NCBI RefSeq assembly: GCF_021654135.1
Contig: NZ_JAKGSD010000016.1
Location: 93,116 to 157,115 of the forward strand
Length of the DNA stretch: 64,000 nt
Direction: 5' to 3'
Source of the DNA: Amycolatopsis tucumanensis
Lineage (GTDB): Bacteria > Actinomycetota > Actinomycetes > Mycobacteriales > Pseudonocardiaceae
Positions 51,397 to 60,253 of the stretch are shown here, piece by piece. The notes beneath the pieces were generated by a model. The model was not told the origin of the DNA, ran no database searches, and saw nothing but the letters and a program-made list of their open reading frames with translations. The translations under genes and the position numbers were made by a program. The stretch's first letter is position 1. Every line of letters starts with the position of its first letter.

Positions 51397-52560
51397 TCAG
51401 CTCGCGACCGTGAAGGCGTCCTCGAACGTGTAGCCGCCGAGCAGTTCCCGGGCGGCCACCATGTACTGGATGGTGGGCGTGCCCTCCTCCAGCCAGTTCA
51501 GGCGCGCGTCGCGGTAGAGGCGTTCGATCGGGTACTTCCGCGTGTAGCCGATCCCGCCGTGCACCAGCAGCGCGCGGTCGGTGACCCGGCCGACGGCCTC
51601 CAGGCCGAACTGCTTGACCAGTGACGACTCGGCCGGGATCCGCTTGCCGCTGTCCCATTTGGACGCCGCGTCCGCCAGCATGCCGCGCAACGCGTACACG
51701 TCGGCGGCCATCTCGGCCAGGTAGCGCTGGATCGCCTGGCGCTGCGCGATCGGCTTGCCGAACGTGACCCGCTCCTGCGCGTACTTCAGCGACAGCTCCA
51801 GCGCCCGCGACGCCGTGCCCAGCGAAGAGGCGGCGATGAACACCCGGCTGATCTCCAGCGCCCGCTCCAGGTGCGCGCCGCCCTCGCCCTCGGCGCCGAC
51901 CAGAGCCGACACCGGCACCCGCACATCCTCGAACGTCAGCTCGCCGTGCTCGGCACCCTTGCAGCCCATCGTCTCCGGCAGCGGCGCGATGGAGAACCCG
52001 GGGGTGTCGCGCGGCACGATGAGCGCCGAGACGTCCTGGTCGGACGTCTTGGCGAACACCAGGAAGTGCGAGGCGATGTCGGAGTTGGTGATGAGCCACT
52101 TGCGCCCGTTGAGCACGTACTCGTCACCCTCGCGCCGCGCGGTGGTCGACAGGTCGGCGCCGGTCCCGTTGCCCGGCTCGGTCAGCGCGAAGGCCAGCGA
52201 CTTCTCGCCGGTCGCCGCGCCCGGCAGGATCTCCTTCTTCTGAGCGTCGTTCCCGATCTCGGACAGGGCGTGCGCGAAGGAGTTGTGCACGTGCACGATG
52301 GCCCGGATGCCACCCTGGATCTTCGCGAACTCGGCCAGGATCGGCAGGTACTGCGCCATCGACAGCCCGGCGCCGCCGTACTCCTGGGGCACGATCAGCC
52401 CGAACGCGCCACACGAACGCAGCGCGGGCAGGACGATGTCGTACGGAATGGTTTCGGTGTCCTCGATCTGATGTTCCAGCGGGTCGAGCTCGTCCCAGAT
52501 CGTGGCGAGCACACTGTCGCGCAGCTTCCGGTACTCGTCGGCGGGCAGGCCTGCGTTCAT
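51397..52560 (-). CDS. Acyl-CoA dehydrogenase
   Basis: A 387-residue FAD-dependent acyl-CoA dehydrogenase. It has the signature ALTEPGNGTGADLST, GRKWLITNS, a QAIQRYLAEMA helix and the catalytic base region EEGTPTIQYM. It would introduce a 2,3 double bond into an acyl-CoA and pass electrons to ETF (not in the window). AAGGAGGAA precedes two ATGs; 52560 has the better spacing. It follows the SDR at 52578 by 17 bases and forms the second gene of that unit. Confidence 0.93.
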   Translation of the reverse strand: MNAGLPADEYRKLRDSVLATIWDELDPLEHQIEDTETIPYDIVLPALRSCGAFGLIVPQEYGGAGLSMAQYLPILAEFAKIQGGIRAIVHVHNSFAHALSEIGNDAQKKEILPGAATGEKSLAFALTEPGNGTGADLSTTARREGDEYVLNGRKWLITNSDIASHFLVFAKTSDQDVSALIVPRDTPGFSIAPLPETMGCKGAEHGELTFEDVRVPVSALVGAEGEGGAHLERALEISRVFIAASSLGTASRALELSLKYAQERVTFGKPIAQRQAIQRYLAEMAADVYALRGMLADAASKWDSGKRIPAESSLVKQFGLEAVGRVTDRALLVHGGIGYTRKYPIERLYRDARLNWLEEGTPTIQYMVAARELLGGYTFEDAFTVAS

Positions 52561-52577
52561 CATTTCCTCCTTGGGAT

Positions 52578-53324
52578 CTAAAGCGTCCAGCCGCCGTCGG
52601 CGGCGAGCACCGCACCGGTGCAGAACGTCGCGTCCTCGGCCAGGAAGACCGCGGCGCGGGCGATTTCCTCGACCGTGCCGAACCGCCCGAGCAGCGTGGC
52701 ATCGGCGATCCTGGCGCGTGCCACGTCCGGGATCGCCGACGTCATGTCGGTGTCGACGAAACCCGGGGCGAGCACGTTGACCCGCACCCCCTTGGGCGCG
52801 AGTTCCTTCGCCAGGGAGCGGGCGAAGCCCACGGCCGCCGCCTTGGCGCTCGCGTAGGCCGTGTCGCCGGGGAAACCCACGGAACCGACCGCGGAGCCGA
52901 CCAGCACGACGCCGGGGCTCGCCCCCCGGGTCAGCCACGGGATCGCGGCCTGGACGAGCGCGGCGGTGCTTCTCAGGTTCGCCTCGACGACCTGCCACCA
53001 GTCGTCGAGATCGATCTTGGCGAGTTTGCCGCCCTGCCACACCGCCGCGTTGAGCACGAGCGTGTCGAGCCGGCCCCACTGGCCGGTGACCTGCTCGATC
53101 ACCGTCCGGGCGCCCTCGGGCGCGGCGAGGTCGAAGGGCACCGGCAGAACTCGGTCCGGGTGGACCGCGGCGAGCTTCTCGACGAGCTCACCGCCGGTCC
53201 GGTAGGTACCGGCGACCCGCAGGCCCCGGTCGAGGAGCTGCTGCGCGATGCCGGCTCCGATACCGCGGGAGGCGCCGGTGACCAGGGCCACCCGCTCGCC
53301 GGTCATGCTGTCGTCTGCATCCAT
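52578..53324 (-). CDS. SDR, 3-oxoacyl reductase-like
   Basis: A 248-residue SDR (FabG-like): TGASRGIG, LNAAV in place of NNAG, GSAVGS serine loop and Y-A-S-A-K. Starts are crowded: GTG 53327, ATG 53324 and ATG 53306, none with a ribosome site. A TACAAT -10-like hexamer (minus strand, 53331-53336) just before ATG 53324 suggests a leaderless transcript. The TetR-type dyad at 53332-53350 overlaps this promoter. Co-transcribed with the acyl-CoA dehydrogenase. Confidence 0.82.
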   Translation of the reverse strand: MDADDSMTGERVALVTGASRGIGAGIAQQLLDRGLRVAGTYRTGGELVEKLAAVHPDRVLPVPFDLAAPEGARTVIEQVTGQWGRLDTLVLNAAVWQGGKLAKIDLDDWWQVVEANLRSTAALVQAAIPWLTRGASPGVVLVGSAVGSVGFPGDTAYASAKAAAVGFARSLAKELAPKGVRVNVLAPGFVDTDMTSAIPDVARARIADATLLGRFGTVEEIARAAVFLAEDATFCTGAVLAADGGWTL

Positions 53325-53331
53325 CACAGTA

Positions 53332-53350
53332 TTGTACCGATCGGTCTATA
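53332..53350. promoter_or_regulatory. TetR regulon site c, overlapping the SDR promoter
   Basis: TTGTACCGATCGGTCTATA; it differs by one base from the inverse of the site at 55431 and overlaps the TACAAT -10-like hexamer of the SDR/acyl-CoA dehydrogenase unit. Confidence 0.55.
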
Positions 53351-53385
53351 CGAATAGGCGTGTGACATTTAACGGAAAAGAAGGG

Positions 53386-54567
53386 TCAGATCCGCTCGAC
53401 GATCGTGGCGTTGGCCATGCCGCCCCACTCGCACATCGTCTGGAGCCCGAAGCGGGCCCCGCGACGCTCCAGCGCGCCGACGAGCGTCGTCATGATCCGG
53501 GCGCCGCTGGCGCCCAGCGGGTGGCCGAGCGCGATGGCACCGCCGTGCACGTTGAGCCGGTCGTGCTCCACCTTGAGATCGTTCATCCAGGCCAGCGGAA
53601 CCGGCGCGAACGCCTCGTTCACCTCGAACAGGTCGATGTCGTCGGCGGTCAGCCGGGCACGCTCGAGCACCGCGCGGGTGGCCGGCACGACGCCCATGAG
53701 CATGACGATCGGGTCGTCCCCGACGACGGCCATCGAGTGCACCCGCGCCCGCGGGGTCAGGCCCAGCTGCTCGGCCTTCTCCGCGCTCATCAGCAGGACG
53801 CCCGCCGCACCATCGGTCAGCGGCGAGGAGTTGCCCGGCGTGATCTTCCAGTCGATTTCGGGGAACCGCCGCGCAGCCGCTTCGTCCACGAAGGACGGCC
53901 GGAGCCCGGCGAGCGCCTGCACCGTGGTCCCCGGCCGGACGGTCTCGTCGACGGTGACCTCGGGCGCGTCGGTCACGGTGATCAGATCGGGCGCGAAGGC
54001 ATCCCGCGCGGCTGCGGCGCGGTGGTGCGAGGCCGCGGAGAACTCGTCCAGCTCGTCGCGGTCCAGCTGCCAGCGGCCGCAGATCAGCTCGGCGGACAGC
54101 CCCTGGCCGATGAGCCCGCCACCGGGAAACCGCTCCGCGATCCGCGAGCCGAGGTGGTCGGCCCCCTGGGCGTCGGAGTGCATCGGCACCCGCGACATCG
54201 ATTCGACACCGCAGGCGATGACGATGTCGGCCGCGCCGGCCTGGATCGCCTGTGCCGCGAAGTGCACGGCCTGCTGGCTCGAACCGCACTGCCGGTCGAT
54301 CGTGGTCGCCGGCACCGAGAGCGGGAAGCCCGCGGCCAGCACGGCGCTGCGGGTGGGGTTGATCGCCTGCTCCCCCGCCTTGGTGACGCAACCGCCGATC
54401 ACGTCGTCGACCAGGGCCGGATCGAGATCGGCGCGCCGGACGAGTGCGGCGAGGACGTCGGCGAGCAGGTGCACGGGGTGGACGTGCGAGAGCGCACCGC
54501 CCTTCTTCCCCTTGCCGACGGGCGTGCGCACAACGTCGACGATGACCGCGTCGCGCACTGGTGTCAT
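53386..54567 (-). CDS. Acetyl-CoA C-acyltransferase (thiolase)
   Basis: A 393-residue thiolase. The nucleophile is in TTIDRQCGSSQQAVH, the histidine in NVHGGAIALGHPLGASG and the second cysteine in QTMCEWGGMANATI. The C-E-W-G-G-M variant replaces the usual CIGGG and is seen in thiolases of steroid/xenobiotic side-chain breakdown. GGGAGG precedes ATG 54567. It follows the SDR at 54588 by 20 bases. It would cleave 3-oxoacyl-CoA with CoA. Confidence 0.93.
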   Translation of the reverse strand: MTPVRDAVIVDVVRTPVGKGKKGGALSHVHPVHLLADVLAALVRRADLDPALVDDVIGGCVTKAGEQAINPTRSAVLAAGFPLSVPATTIDRQCGSSQQAVHFAAQAIQAGAADIVIACGVESMSRVPMHSDAQGADHLGSRIAERFPGGGLIGQGLSAELICGRWQLDRDELDEFSAASHHRAAAARDAFAPDLITVTDAPEVTVDETVRPGTTVQALAGLRPSFVDEAAARRFPEIDWKITPGNSSPLTDGAAGVLLMSAEKAEQLGLTPRARVHSMAVVGDDPIVMLMGVVPATRAVLERARLTADDIDLFEVNEAFAPVPLAWMNDLKVEHDRLNVHGGAIALGHPLGASGARIMTTLVGALERRGARFGLQTMCEWGGMANATIVERI

Positions 54568-54587
54568 GGTTCCTCCCTGGGGCGGGT

Positions 54588-55385
54588 TCAGACCGACCGG
54601 CGGGTGCCGATCGGCAGCCGGGACGGCAGAGCGGGCATCGGGCCGCCCGTGCGGCCGCCGGGCACGCCGGCGAACCGATAAGGGACGGGCTCCCGGCCGG
54701 GCTGGACGACGACGACCTCGCTCGGGTCGTCGCCGACGGCGCACGAGACCAGCGCACGTGCCACGTCGGGCACGGTGACCAGCGGAAAGCCGAGCCGGTC
54801 GAGCTCGGGACGGGCGGCGCCCAGCATCGGCGTGTCGACCAGGCCGGGGCAGACCGCGTGCAGCCCGACCCCCTTGGCGGCGAGCGTGGGCGCGTAGCTC
54901 CGCACCAAGCCGATCACCGCGTGTTTCGTCATCGCGTACACCGGATCGAACGGCACCGCGGTCATGCCCGCGAGTGACGCGGTCACGACCGCGCGCCCGC
55001 GCGCGGCCAGCAGCCGCGGCACGAGGGCCTGCAAGCCGTGGACCACGCCGTCGACGTTGACCGACCACGCGCGGCGGTAGGCCACGGGATCGACGTCGAG
55101 GAGCTCCGCTTCGCCGAGTGCGACGCCCGCGTTCAGCACCAGCGCGGTGAGGGGAAGACCGGCGGCCCCGACGGCTTCGACCGCCACTTCCCAGCCTCCG
55201 GGGTCACCCACGTCGAAGGCCACCGCGGAGGCGGCTCCGGCTTCGTCCGCCGCGCGGCCGGCCGCCTCGATGTCGAGGTCGGCGACGATGACGTGCAGTC
55301 CGCGTTCGGCGAGTTGCCGGACGACCTCGCGGCCGATTCCGCCCGCCCCGCCGGTGACGAGGGCACACCCCGCGCTGCTGGTCAC
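54588..55385 (-). CDS. SDR-family oxidoreductase
   Basis: A 265-residue SDR with TGGAGGIG, LNAG, a TASLAG serine loop and Y-A-M-T-K; the Met in the active-site motif is unusual but allowed. GTG 55385 has GGGAGG at the right distance. It is followed by the thiolase, and a TetR-type site lies 46 bp upstream. It probably oxidises a 3-hydroxyacyl-CoA for the thiolase (inference). The C-terminal region after 220 is Pro/Gly-rich and longer than in FabG proteins. Confidence 0.82.
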   Translation of the reverse strand: MTSSAGCALVTGGAGGIGREVVRQLAERGLHVIVADLDIEAAGRAADEAGAASAVAFDVGDPGGWEVAVEAVGAAGLPLTALVLNAGVALGEAELLDVDPVAYRRAWSVNVDGVVHGLQALVPRLLAARGRAVVTASLAGMTAVPFDPVYAMTKHAVIGLVRSYAPTLAAKGVGLHAVCPGLVDTPMLGAARPELDRLGFPLVTVPDVARALVSCAVGDDPSEVVVVQPGREPVPYRFAGVPGGRTGGPMPALPSRLPIGTRRSV

Positions 55386-55430
55386 GATTCCTCCCGGGAT
55401 CCGACGCTGGACTGGCTCGAACAATACCTG

Positions 55431-55450
55431 TATAGACCGGTCGGTACAAG
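55431..55450. promoter_or_regulatory. TetR regulon site d
   Basis: TATAGACCGGTCGGTACAAG upstream of the SDR/thiolase unit; its inverse TTGTACCGACCGGTCTATA matches sites a and c. Confidence 0.55.
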
Positions 55451-55491
55451 ACTTTAGGCAGAGTTCCGCCCGTCTTCGCCGCGCGGATTCC

Positions 55492-56250
55492 CTATCGCGG
55501 CGCCATCCGGATCGCTCCGTCCATCCGGATGACTTCGCCGTTGAGGTAATCGTGTTCGACGATGGTGGCGACGAGCCGCGCGTACTCGTCGGACCGCCCG
55601 AACCGCGGCGGGAACGGGACGCCGGCCGCGAGCCCGGCTCGGTACTCCTCGGCGACGGTGGCCATCATCGGGGTGTCGACGATGCCGGGCGCGATGGTCA
55701 TCACCCGGATGCCCGAGGACGCCAGATCCCGGGCCGCGGGCAAGGTCAGCCCGACGACGCCGCCCTTCGACGCGGCGTAGGCGGCCTGCCCGATCTGCCC
55801 GTCGAACGCGGCGGCCGACGCGGTGTTGACCACCACCCCGCGCGCGCCGTCCGCCAGCGGCTCGGTCGTGGCGATCGCCTCGGCGGCGACGGCCAGCACG
55901 ATGAAGGTGCCGGTGAGGTTGATGTCGAGGACCTTCCGGAAGAGGGCCACGTCGTGCCTGCCCGAGCGGGACACGATGCGGGCCGACGGGGCGATCCCCG
56001 CGCAGTTCACCGCGATCCGCAGCGGCGCGCCCGCGCCGGCGGCCGTGCCGACGGCCGCCTGCACCTGGTCGGCATCGGTGACGTCGGCCTCGACGTAGGT
56101 CACCCCCTCGACCGGGGTGGCCGCCGCGACCGCGGCGGGCAGGTCGAGCGCGAAGACCCGCGCCCCCTTCTCGGCCAGCAGGCGGGCCGTCGCCTGGCCG
56201 AGCCCGGACGCACCGCCGGTGACCAGGGCAGCGCTGTCGTCGATTCGCAT
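55492..56250 (-). CDS. SDR, 3-hydroxyacyl-CoA dehydrogenase type 2-like
   Basis: A 252-residue SDR close to the HSD10/type 2 3-hydroxyacyl-CoA dehydrogenase group: VTGGASGLGQATARLLAEKG, NCAG, NTASAAAFDGQIGQAAYAASK and DTPMM. It would oxidise 3-hydroxyacyl-CoA with NAD. GGAAGGAAA precedes the ATG. A near-perfect dyad lies about 170 bp upstream. With the other SDRs and the thiolase it covers the last two beta-oxidation steps. Confidence 0.87.
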   Translation of the reverse strand: MRIDDSAALVTGGASGLGQATARLLAEKGARVFALDLPAAVAAATPVEGVTYVEADVTDADQVQAAVGTAAGAGAPLRIAVNCAGIAPSARIVSRSGRHDVALFRKVLDINLTGTFIVLAVAAEAIATTEPLADGARGVVVNTASAAAFDGQIGQAAYAASKGGVVGLTLPAARDLASSGIRVMTIAPGIVDTPMMATVAEEYRAGLAAGVPFPPRFGRSDEYARLVATIVEHDYLNGEVIRMDGAIRMAPR

Positions 56251-56420
56251 GTCGTTTCCTTCCACGTCGGCGACACCGGCGCAGGGAAGCCACGGAAGGG
56301 CAAGGAGAACGAGCCGGCCGCGAGGGCCCGGCGGCGAGGGAGACCCGGTCCCGAAAACCCGTTGGCGGGCAGCCGATGTCCCCTGTTTGTAGCAGAGCAG
56401 GTGAAACAACAACAAGCAGT

Positions 56421-56440
56421 TTCGTACCGAACGGTACACG
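56421..56440. promoter_or_regulatory. TetR regulon site e
   Basis: TTCGTACCGAACGGTACACG; the core GTACCGAACGGTAC has perfect TACCG-AA-CGGTA half-sites. It lies between the SDR at 55492 and the TetR gene at 56494. Confidence 0.55.
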
Positions 56441-56493
56441 TCACATTTTCCGCAAGGCGGGTGGCGCGGAATCGTGGGGCCGCTCGATCCGCG

Positions 56494-57072
56494 TCAGGCC
56501 CGGATGCCGTCGATCAGCGCGTCGAGGAACATGTCCGCGACCTCGTCGGGTTTCAGCTCGCCGTCGGGCTCCATCCACAGGTACGTGTAGTTGAGCATGC
56601 CCAGGATCCCTTTCACCAGCAGGCGCGGGGTCTGGCGCAGCACCCCCGCACGCACGCCGTTGTCCAGCGCCTGCCGCCAGTAGCTTTCGTACCGTTCACG
56701 GGCCGCGATGACGTGGTCCCGGCGCTCACCGGTCAGTGCGGTGTACTCGCGGAAGAACACGGCCCACTCGGAGCGGTGCTCGGCGATGTTGGCCAGCAGC
56801 CCGCGGGCCATCCGCCGGAGCAGCTCCTCCGGAGAGAGATCCTGGTCGAGCAACGCCTCGGCGTAGCTGTTCATCTTGTCGACCTGCTCCTTGCTGATCG
56901 CGTAGAGCACGGCCTCCTTGCTGCCGATGTAGTGGTAGAGCGCGCCCCGGCCGAGCCCGACCGCCTGCCCCAGCTCGGCCATCCCGGTGCCGTGGTAGCC
57001 GTTCCGGGCGAACAGATCCGCCGCGATGCCGATCACGCGCGCCCTGTTCGCCTCGAAACTCGTGACCGTCAT
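56494..57072 (-). CDS. TetR-family regulator, candidate master of the beta-oxidation regulon
   Basis: A 192-residue TetR protein (from ATG 57072; GTG 57090 is possible). HTH: IAADLFARNGYHGTGMAELG, then GLGRGALYHYIGSKEAVL. The C-terminal domain is KstR2/FadR-like (WAVFFREYTALTGERRDHV). It sits amid units that share TACCG-type dyads, and a related dyad lies just upstream of its own start, so it most likely represses the SDRs, dehydrogenase, thiolase, MFS and itself. The inducer is probably an acyl-CoA. Confidence 0.87.
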   Translation of the reverse strand: MTVTSFEANRARVIGIAADLFARNGYHGTGMAELGQAVGLGRGALYHYIGSKEAVLYAISKEQVDKMNSYAEALLDQDLSPEELLRRMARGLLANIAEHRSEWAVFFREYTALTGERRDHVIAARERYESYWRQALDNGVRAGVLRQTPRLLVKGILGMLNYTYLWMEPDGELKPDEVADMFLDALIDGIRA

Positions 57073-57098
57073 AGCCGACGCCGCCCTCACTCCCGATC

Positions 57099-57116
57099 GT
57101 GGACCGAACGATCCAC
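57099..57116. promoter_or_regulatory. Possible autoregulatory dyad of the TetR gene
   Basis: GTGGACCGAACGATCCAC; 5-bp outer arms and a core ACCGAACG shared with site e, 9-27 bases upstream of the start. Weaker match than the others. Confidence 0.35.
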
Positions 57117-57157
57117 ATGATATCGCCCGGAGGCGCGCTACCGGCGTTCAGGCGTGG

Positions 57158-58696
57158 TCAGCGCAGACCCAGGAGGTTCCGCACCCGGAACTTCTGCACC
57201 TTCCCCGAGGTCGTGCGCGGCAGCGACGTGCCGGTGAAGGTGAACCGGCGCGGGATCTTGTAGGTCGCCAGCTCGCTCTTCAGGTACCGCGTCAGCTCCT
57301 CCTCGCCGAGCTCGCACCCGGGCCGCAGGACCACCATGGCCGCGCCGAACTCGCCCCACTCCGGGTCCGGGACACCCACCACCGCGGCCTCGAGGACCGC
57401 CGGGTGCTGCGCGACCACGCGTTCCATCTCGGCCGGGTACACGTTCAGCCCGCCGGTGATGATCATGTCCTTCGACCGGCCGGAGATGTAGAGGTAGCCG
57501 TCCTCATCGACGTGGGCCAGGTCACCGGTGTGCAGCCAGCCGCCCTCGAGGGTGGCGGCCGTCGCGTCCGGCTTGCCGTAGTAGCCGATCATCGTGGCCG
57601 GCGAGCGGCAGATGATCTCGCCGACCTCGCCCGGCGCGGTGTCCTGCCCGCGCTCGTCCACCACCCGCACCTCGGCCGCGCTGCAGGCGCGCCCGGCGGA
57701 GCCCGCCTTGCCCACGGCCTCGTCAGGTCGTACGTAGGTCATCATCGTGGGGAACTCGCTCATCCCGTACACCTGCAGCACCGCACAGGACGGGAGCAGG
57801 CGGCGGGCGTCGGCGAGCGCGGTCAGCGGCACCGGTTCGCCGCCGCTGCAGATCAGCCGCAGCGAGCTGACGTCGTGGTCGCCGAGGCCGGGATGCCCGA
57901 GCACACGCTTGAGCACCGTGGGAACGAGCAGCACGGACGTCACCCGGTGCCGTTCCACCATGGCGAGGAACCGCTCGGGGGTGAAGCCGGTACTGGGCGA
58001 GAGCACCACCCGCCCGCCCCGCCACAACGTCGCGAGGGCGAGGTCGTGGAACCCCGCCGCCCAGCACAAGGCGGGCACCACCAGGTACACCTCGTCCGCG
58101 GTGATGCCGTAGTCCACGACCTGGTGGAAGGAGTTCCACAGCACCGTGGCGTGGGTGTGCATCGCGCCTTTCGGCGCACCGGTGGTCCCGGAGGTGTACT
58201 GCAGCAGGAACAGGTCTCCCGAGCCGACCTCGACCTCCGGCGGCGGGCCGGCCCGCGAGATCAGCTCCTCATACGCGAAATCCCCGTCCACGGTGCCCAC
58301 GCCGACGTACCGGGCGGCCGACCCGCCGGCGCGCAGCTCCTTCACCACCGGTTCCAGCGCCTGCTCGTACACCACCCAGGACGCCGCGCAGTCGTCCAGG
58401 ATGTAGCGCAGCTCACCGGCCTTGAGCAGGTAGTTGAGCGGCACCACCACCCCGCCGAGCTTGGCGACGGCGAAGAAGAGCTCCACCCATTCGACCCGGT
58501 TGTGCAGCAGCACGCCGACCCGGTCGCCCTTGGCGAAACCCTGGGCGTGCAGGGCGCCCGCGAGCCGGTCCGACCGCTCGTCGAGCTCGTCGAAGGTGAC
58601 CTCACGGCTTTCGAAGACGACCGCCACGCGGCCTTCGTTGACCCGGCCGGCCAGGCGCGGTTTGCGCAGCAGCTCGGCCACCGTGTAACTGTCCAT
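57158..58696 (-). CDS. AMP-forming acyl-CoA synthetase (FadD-like)
   Basis: A 512-residue ANL ligase: YTSGTTGAPKG, the YGMSE motif, GWLHTGDLAHVDEDGYLYISGR and lid lysine in RTTSGKVQKF. It would activate a fatty or aromatic side-chain acid to its CoA ester. It follows the ABC ATPase by 12 bases on the same strand, so it seems to belong to the importer operon, coupling uptake to activation. GGAGCG precedes the ATG. Confidence 0.92.
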   Translation of the reverse strand: MDSYTVAELLRKPRLAGRVNEGRVAVVFESREVTFDELDERSDRLAGALHAQGFAKGDRVGVLLHNRVEWVELFFAVAKLGGVVVPLNYLLKAGELRYILDDCAASWVVYEQALEPVVKELRAGGSAARYVGVGTVDGDFAYEELISRAGPPPEVEVGSGDLFLLQYTSGTTGAPKGAMHTHATVLWNSFHQVVDYGITADEVYLVVPALCWAAGFHDLALATLWRGGRVVLSPSTGFTPERFLAMVERHRVTSVLLVPTVLKRVLGHPGLGDHDVSSLRLICSGGEPVPLTALADARRLLPSCAVLQVYGMSEFPTMMTYVRPDEAVGKAGSAGRACSAAEVRVVDERGQDTAPGEVGEIICRSPATMIGYYGKPDATAATLEGGWLHTGDLAHVDEDGYLYISGRSKDMIITGGLNVYPAEMERVVAQHPAVLEAAVVGVPDPEWGEFGAAMVVLRPGCELGEEELTRYLKSELATYKIPRRFTFTGTSLPRTTSGKVQKFRVRNLLGLR

Positions 58697-58708
58697 TTTC
58701 GCTCCGCT

Positions 58709-60253
58709 TCAGAAGATCGCGGCGTACATGATCTTTTCCTGGGTGGCCTCTTCCCGGCTGAACTCGGCCACGGTGCGACCGAACCGGGCGACCAGGATCC
58801 GGTCCGACACGGCGAGGATCTCCGGCAGGTAGGACGAGATCACGATGACCGCCTTGCCCTCGTCGGCGAGCTGCCGGATCAACTGGTGGATCTCCTCGAT
58901 CGCGCCGACGTCCACACCGCGGGTCGGCTCGTCGAAGATGACCACCTCCGGGTCCGCCACCAGCGACTTGCCGACGACCACCTTCTGCTGGTTCCCGCCG
59001 GAGAGCTCGACGATCTTCGCGTCGGCGTTGATCGCCTTGATCCGCAGCCGGTCGCTCCACTCCTTCGCCACCCGCTTGCGCCGCGCCGAGGACAACCACC
59101 ACTGCCGCCGCCCCTTGCGCGAGGCGAGCAGGCCGAGGTAGAGGTTCTCGGCGATGGTCATCGTCTCGAAGAACCCGTCCAGTTTGCGATCCTCGGTGAT
59201 GTAGACGATCCCGTCGTCGATCGCCTGCTTCGGCACCCGGTAGCGCACCGGTTTGCCGTTGAGCAGCACGCGGCCGCCGTGGATGCGGTTGCGCTTGAGC
59301 GCCCCGGCGATGATCTTCGCGGTTTCCGTACGACCGCTGCCGATCAGCCCCGCGATGCCGAGCACCTCCCCCGCGCAGGCGGAGAACGACATGTTCTTCA
59401 CGACGTTGCCCAGGATGAGGTTCTCGACCTCCAGCACGCGGCGCTTGCGAACGTCCGCGGTGCGACGCGGCTCGACCCGCGTGGTGCTGCCCAGTTCACG
59501 CCCCACCATGTGCCGGACGATCTCGTCCCGGTCGGTCTTGGCCGCGTCCAGGCACGCCACCCGCTCCCCGTCACGCAGCACGGTGACCCGGTCGGCGATC
59601 TTGAGCGACTCCTCCAGGGCGTGCGACACGTAGATGACGCCCAGGCCCGCCGCGCGGAGATCGTTGATGACGTTGAACAGGTGGAGCGTCTCCTCGGGGG
59701 TGAGGCTCGCGGTCGGCTCGTCGAAGATGACGATCCGCGCCCGGGAGCGCAGGGCCCGCGCGATCTCCACCATCTGCTTCTTCGCCGCGCCCAAGGTGGA
59801 CACGTAGGCCGTCGGATCCACGTGGAAGTTCATCGACTGCAGCAGCTGCTGGGCCCCGATGTTGAGCGAGCGGAAACGGGTCAGCACCTTTTCGTGCCCC
59901 AGCTCGATGTTCTGCGCCGCGGTCATCGTCGGCACCAGGCTCGTCTCCTGGTACACCATCGCGATCCCGTGCTCGAGCGCGTCGTGCGGGCGGCGGAAGT
60001 TCACCAGCTCGCCACCGATCCGCAGCTCCCCGCTCGAGTGCTGCACCGCGCCGGCGAGGATCTTGCACAGCGTCGACTTGCCCGCGCCGTTCTCGCCGAC
60101 CAGCGCGTGCACCTCACCGGCGCGCAGGTCGAAGTCGATGTCGTGGATCGCGTGCACGCCGCGGTAGGTCTTGGTCACCTTCGACATCTCGACGAGCAGG
60201 GTCTGCCCGGCCGCCGGGTCGATCTCCAGCTGCTCCACGATGGACTGGTTCAT
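58709..60253 (-). CDS. ABC importer ATPase, RbsA/MglA type with two nucleotide-binding domains
   Basis: A 514-residue tandem ATPase of the CUT2 (ribose/galactose) family. Domain 1 has Walker A GENGAGKST, a degenerate signature LGAAKKQ and Walker B IVIFDEPTA. Domain 2 has a degenerate Walker A (GLIGSGRTE) but a good signature LSGGNQQKV and Walker B VVIFDEPTRG, the usual asymmetric pattern. ATG 60253 follows GGGAGG and overlaps the TGA that ends the longer, amber-interrupted propeller gene. It powers the permease at 61375; the substrate is unlikely to be a sugar, given the catabolic neighbours (inference). Confidence 0.94.
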   Translation of the reverse strand: MNQSIVEQLEIDPAAGQTLLVEMSKVTKTYRGVHAIHDIDFDLRAGEVHALVGENGAGKSTLCKILAGAVQHSSGELRIGGELVNFRRPHDALEHGIAMVYQETSLVPTMTAAQNIELGHEKVLTRFRSLNIGAQQLLQSMNFHVDPTAYVSTLGAAKKQMVEIARALRSRARIVIFDEPTASLTPEETLHLFNVINDLRAAGLGVIYVSHALEESLKIADRVTVLRDGERVACLDAAKTDRDEIVRHMVGRELGSTTRVEPRRTADVRKRRVLEVENLILGNVVKNMSFSACAGEVLGIAGLIGSGRTETAKIIAGALKRNRIHGGRVLLNGKPVRYRVPKQAIDDGIVYITEDRKLDGFFETMTIAENLYLGLLASRKGRRQWWLSSARRKRVAKEWSDRLRIKAINADAKIVELSGGNQQKVVVGKSLVADPEVVIFDEPTRGVDVGAIEEIHQLIRQLADEGKAVIVISSYLPEILAVSDRILVARFGRTVAEFSREEATQEKIMYAAIF

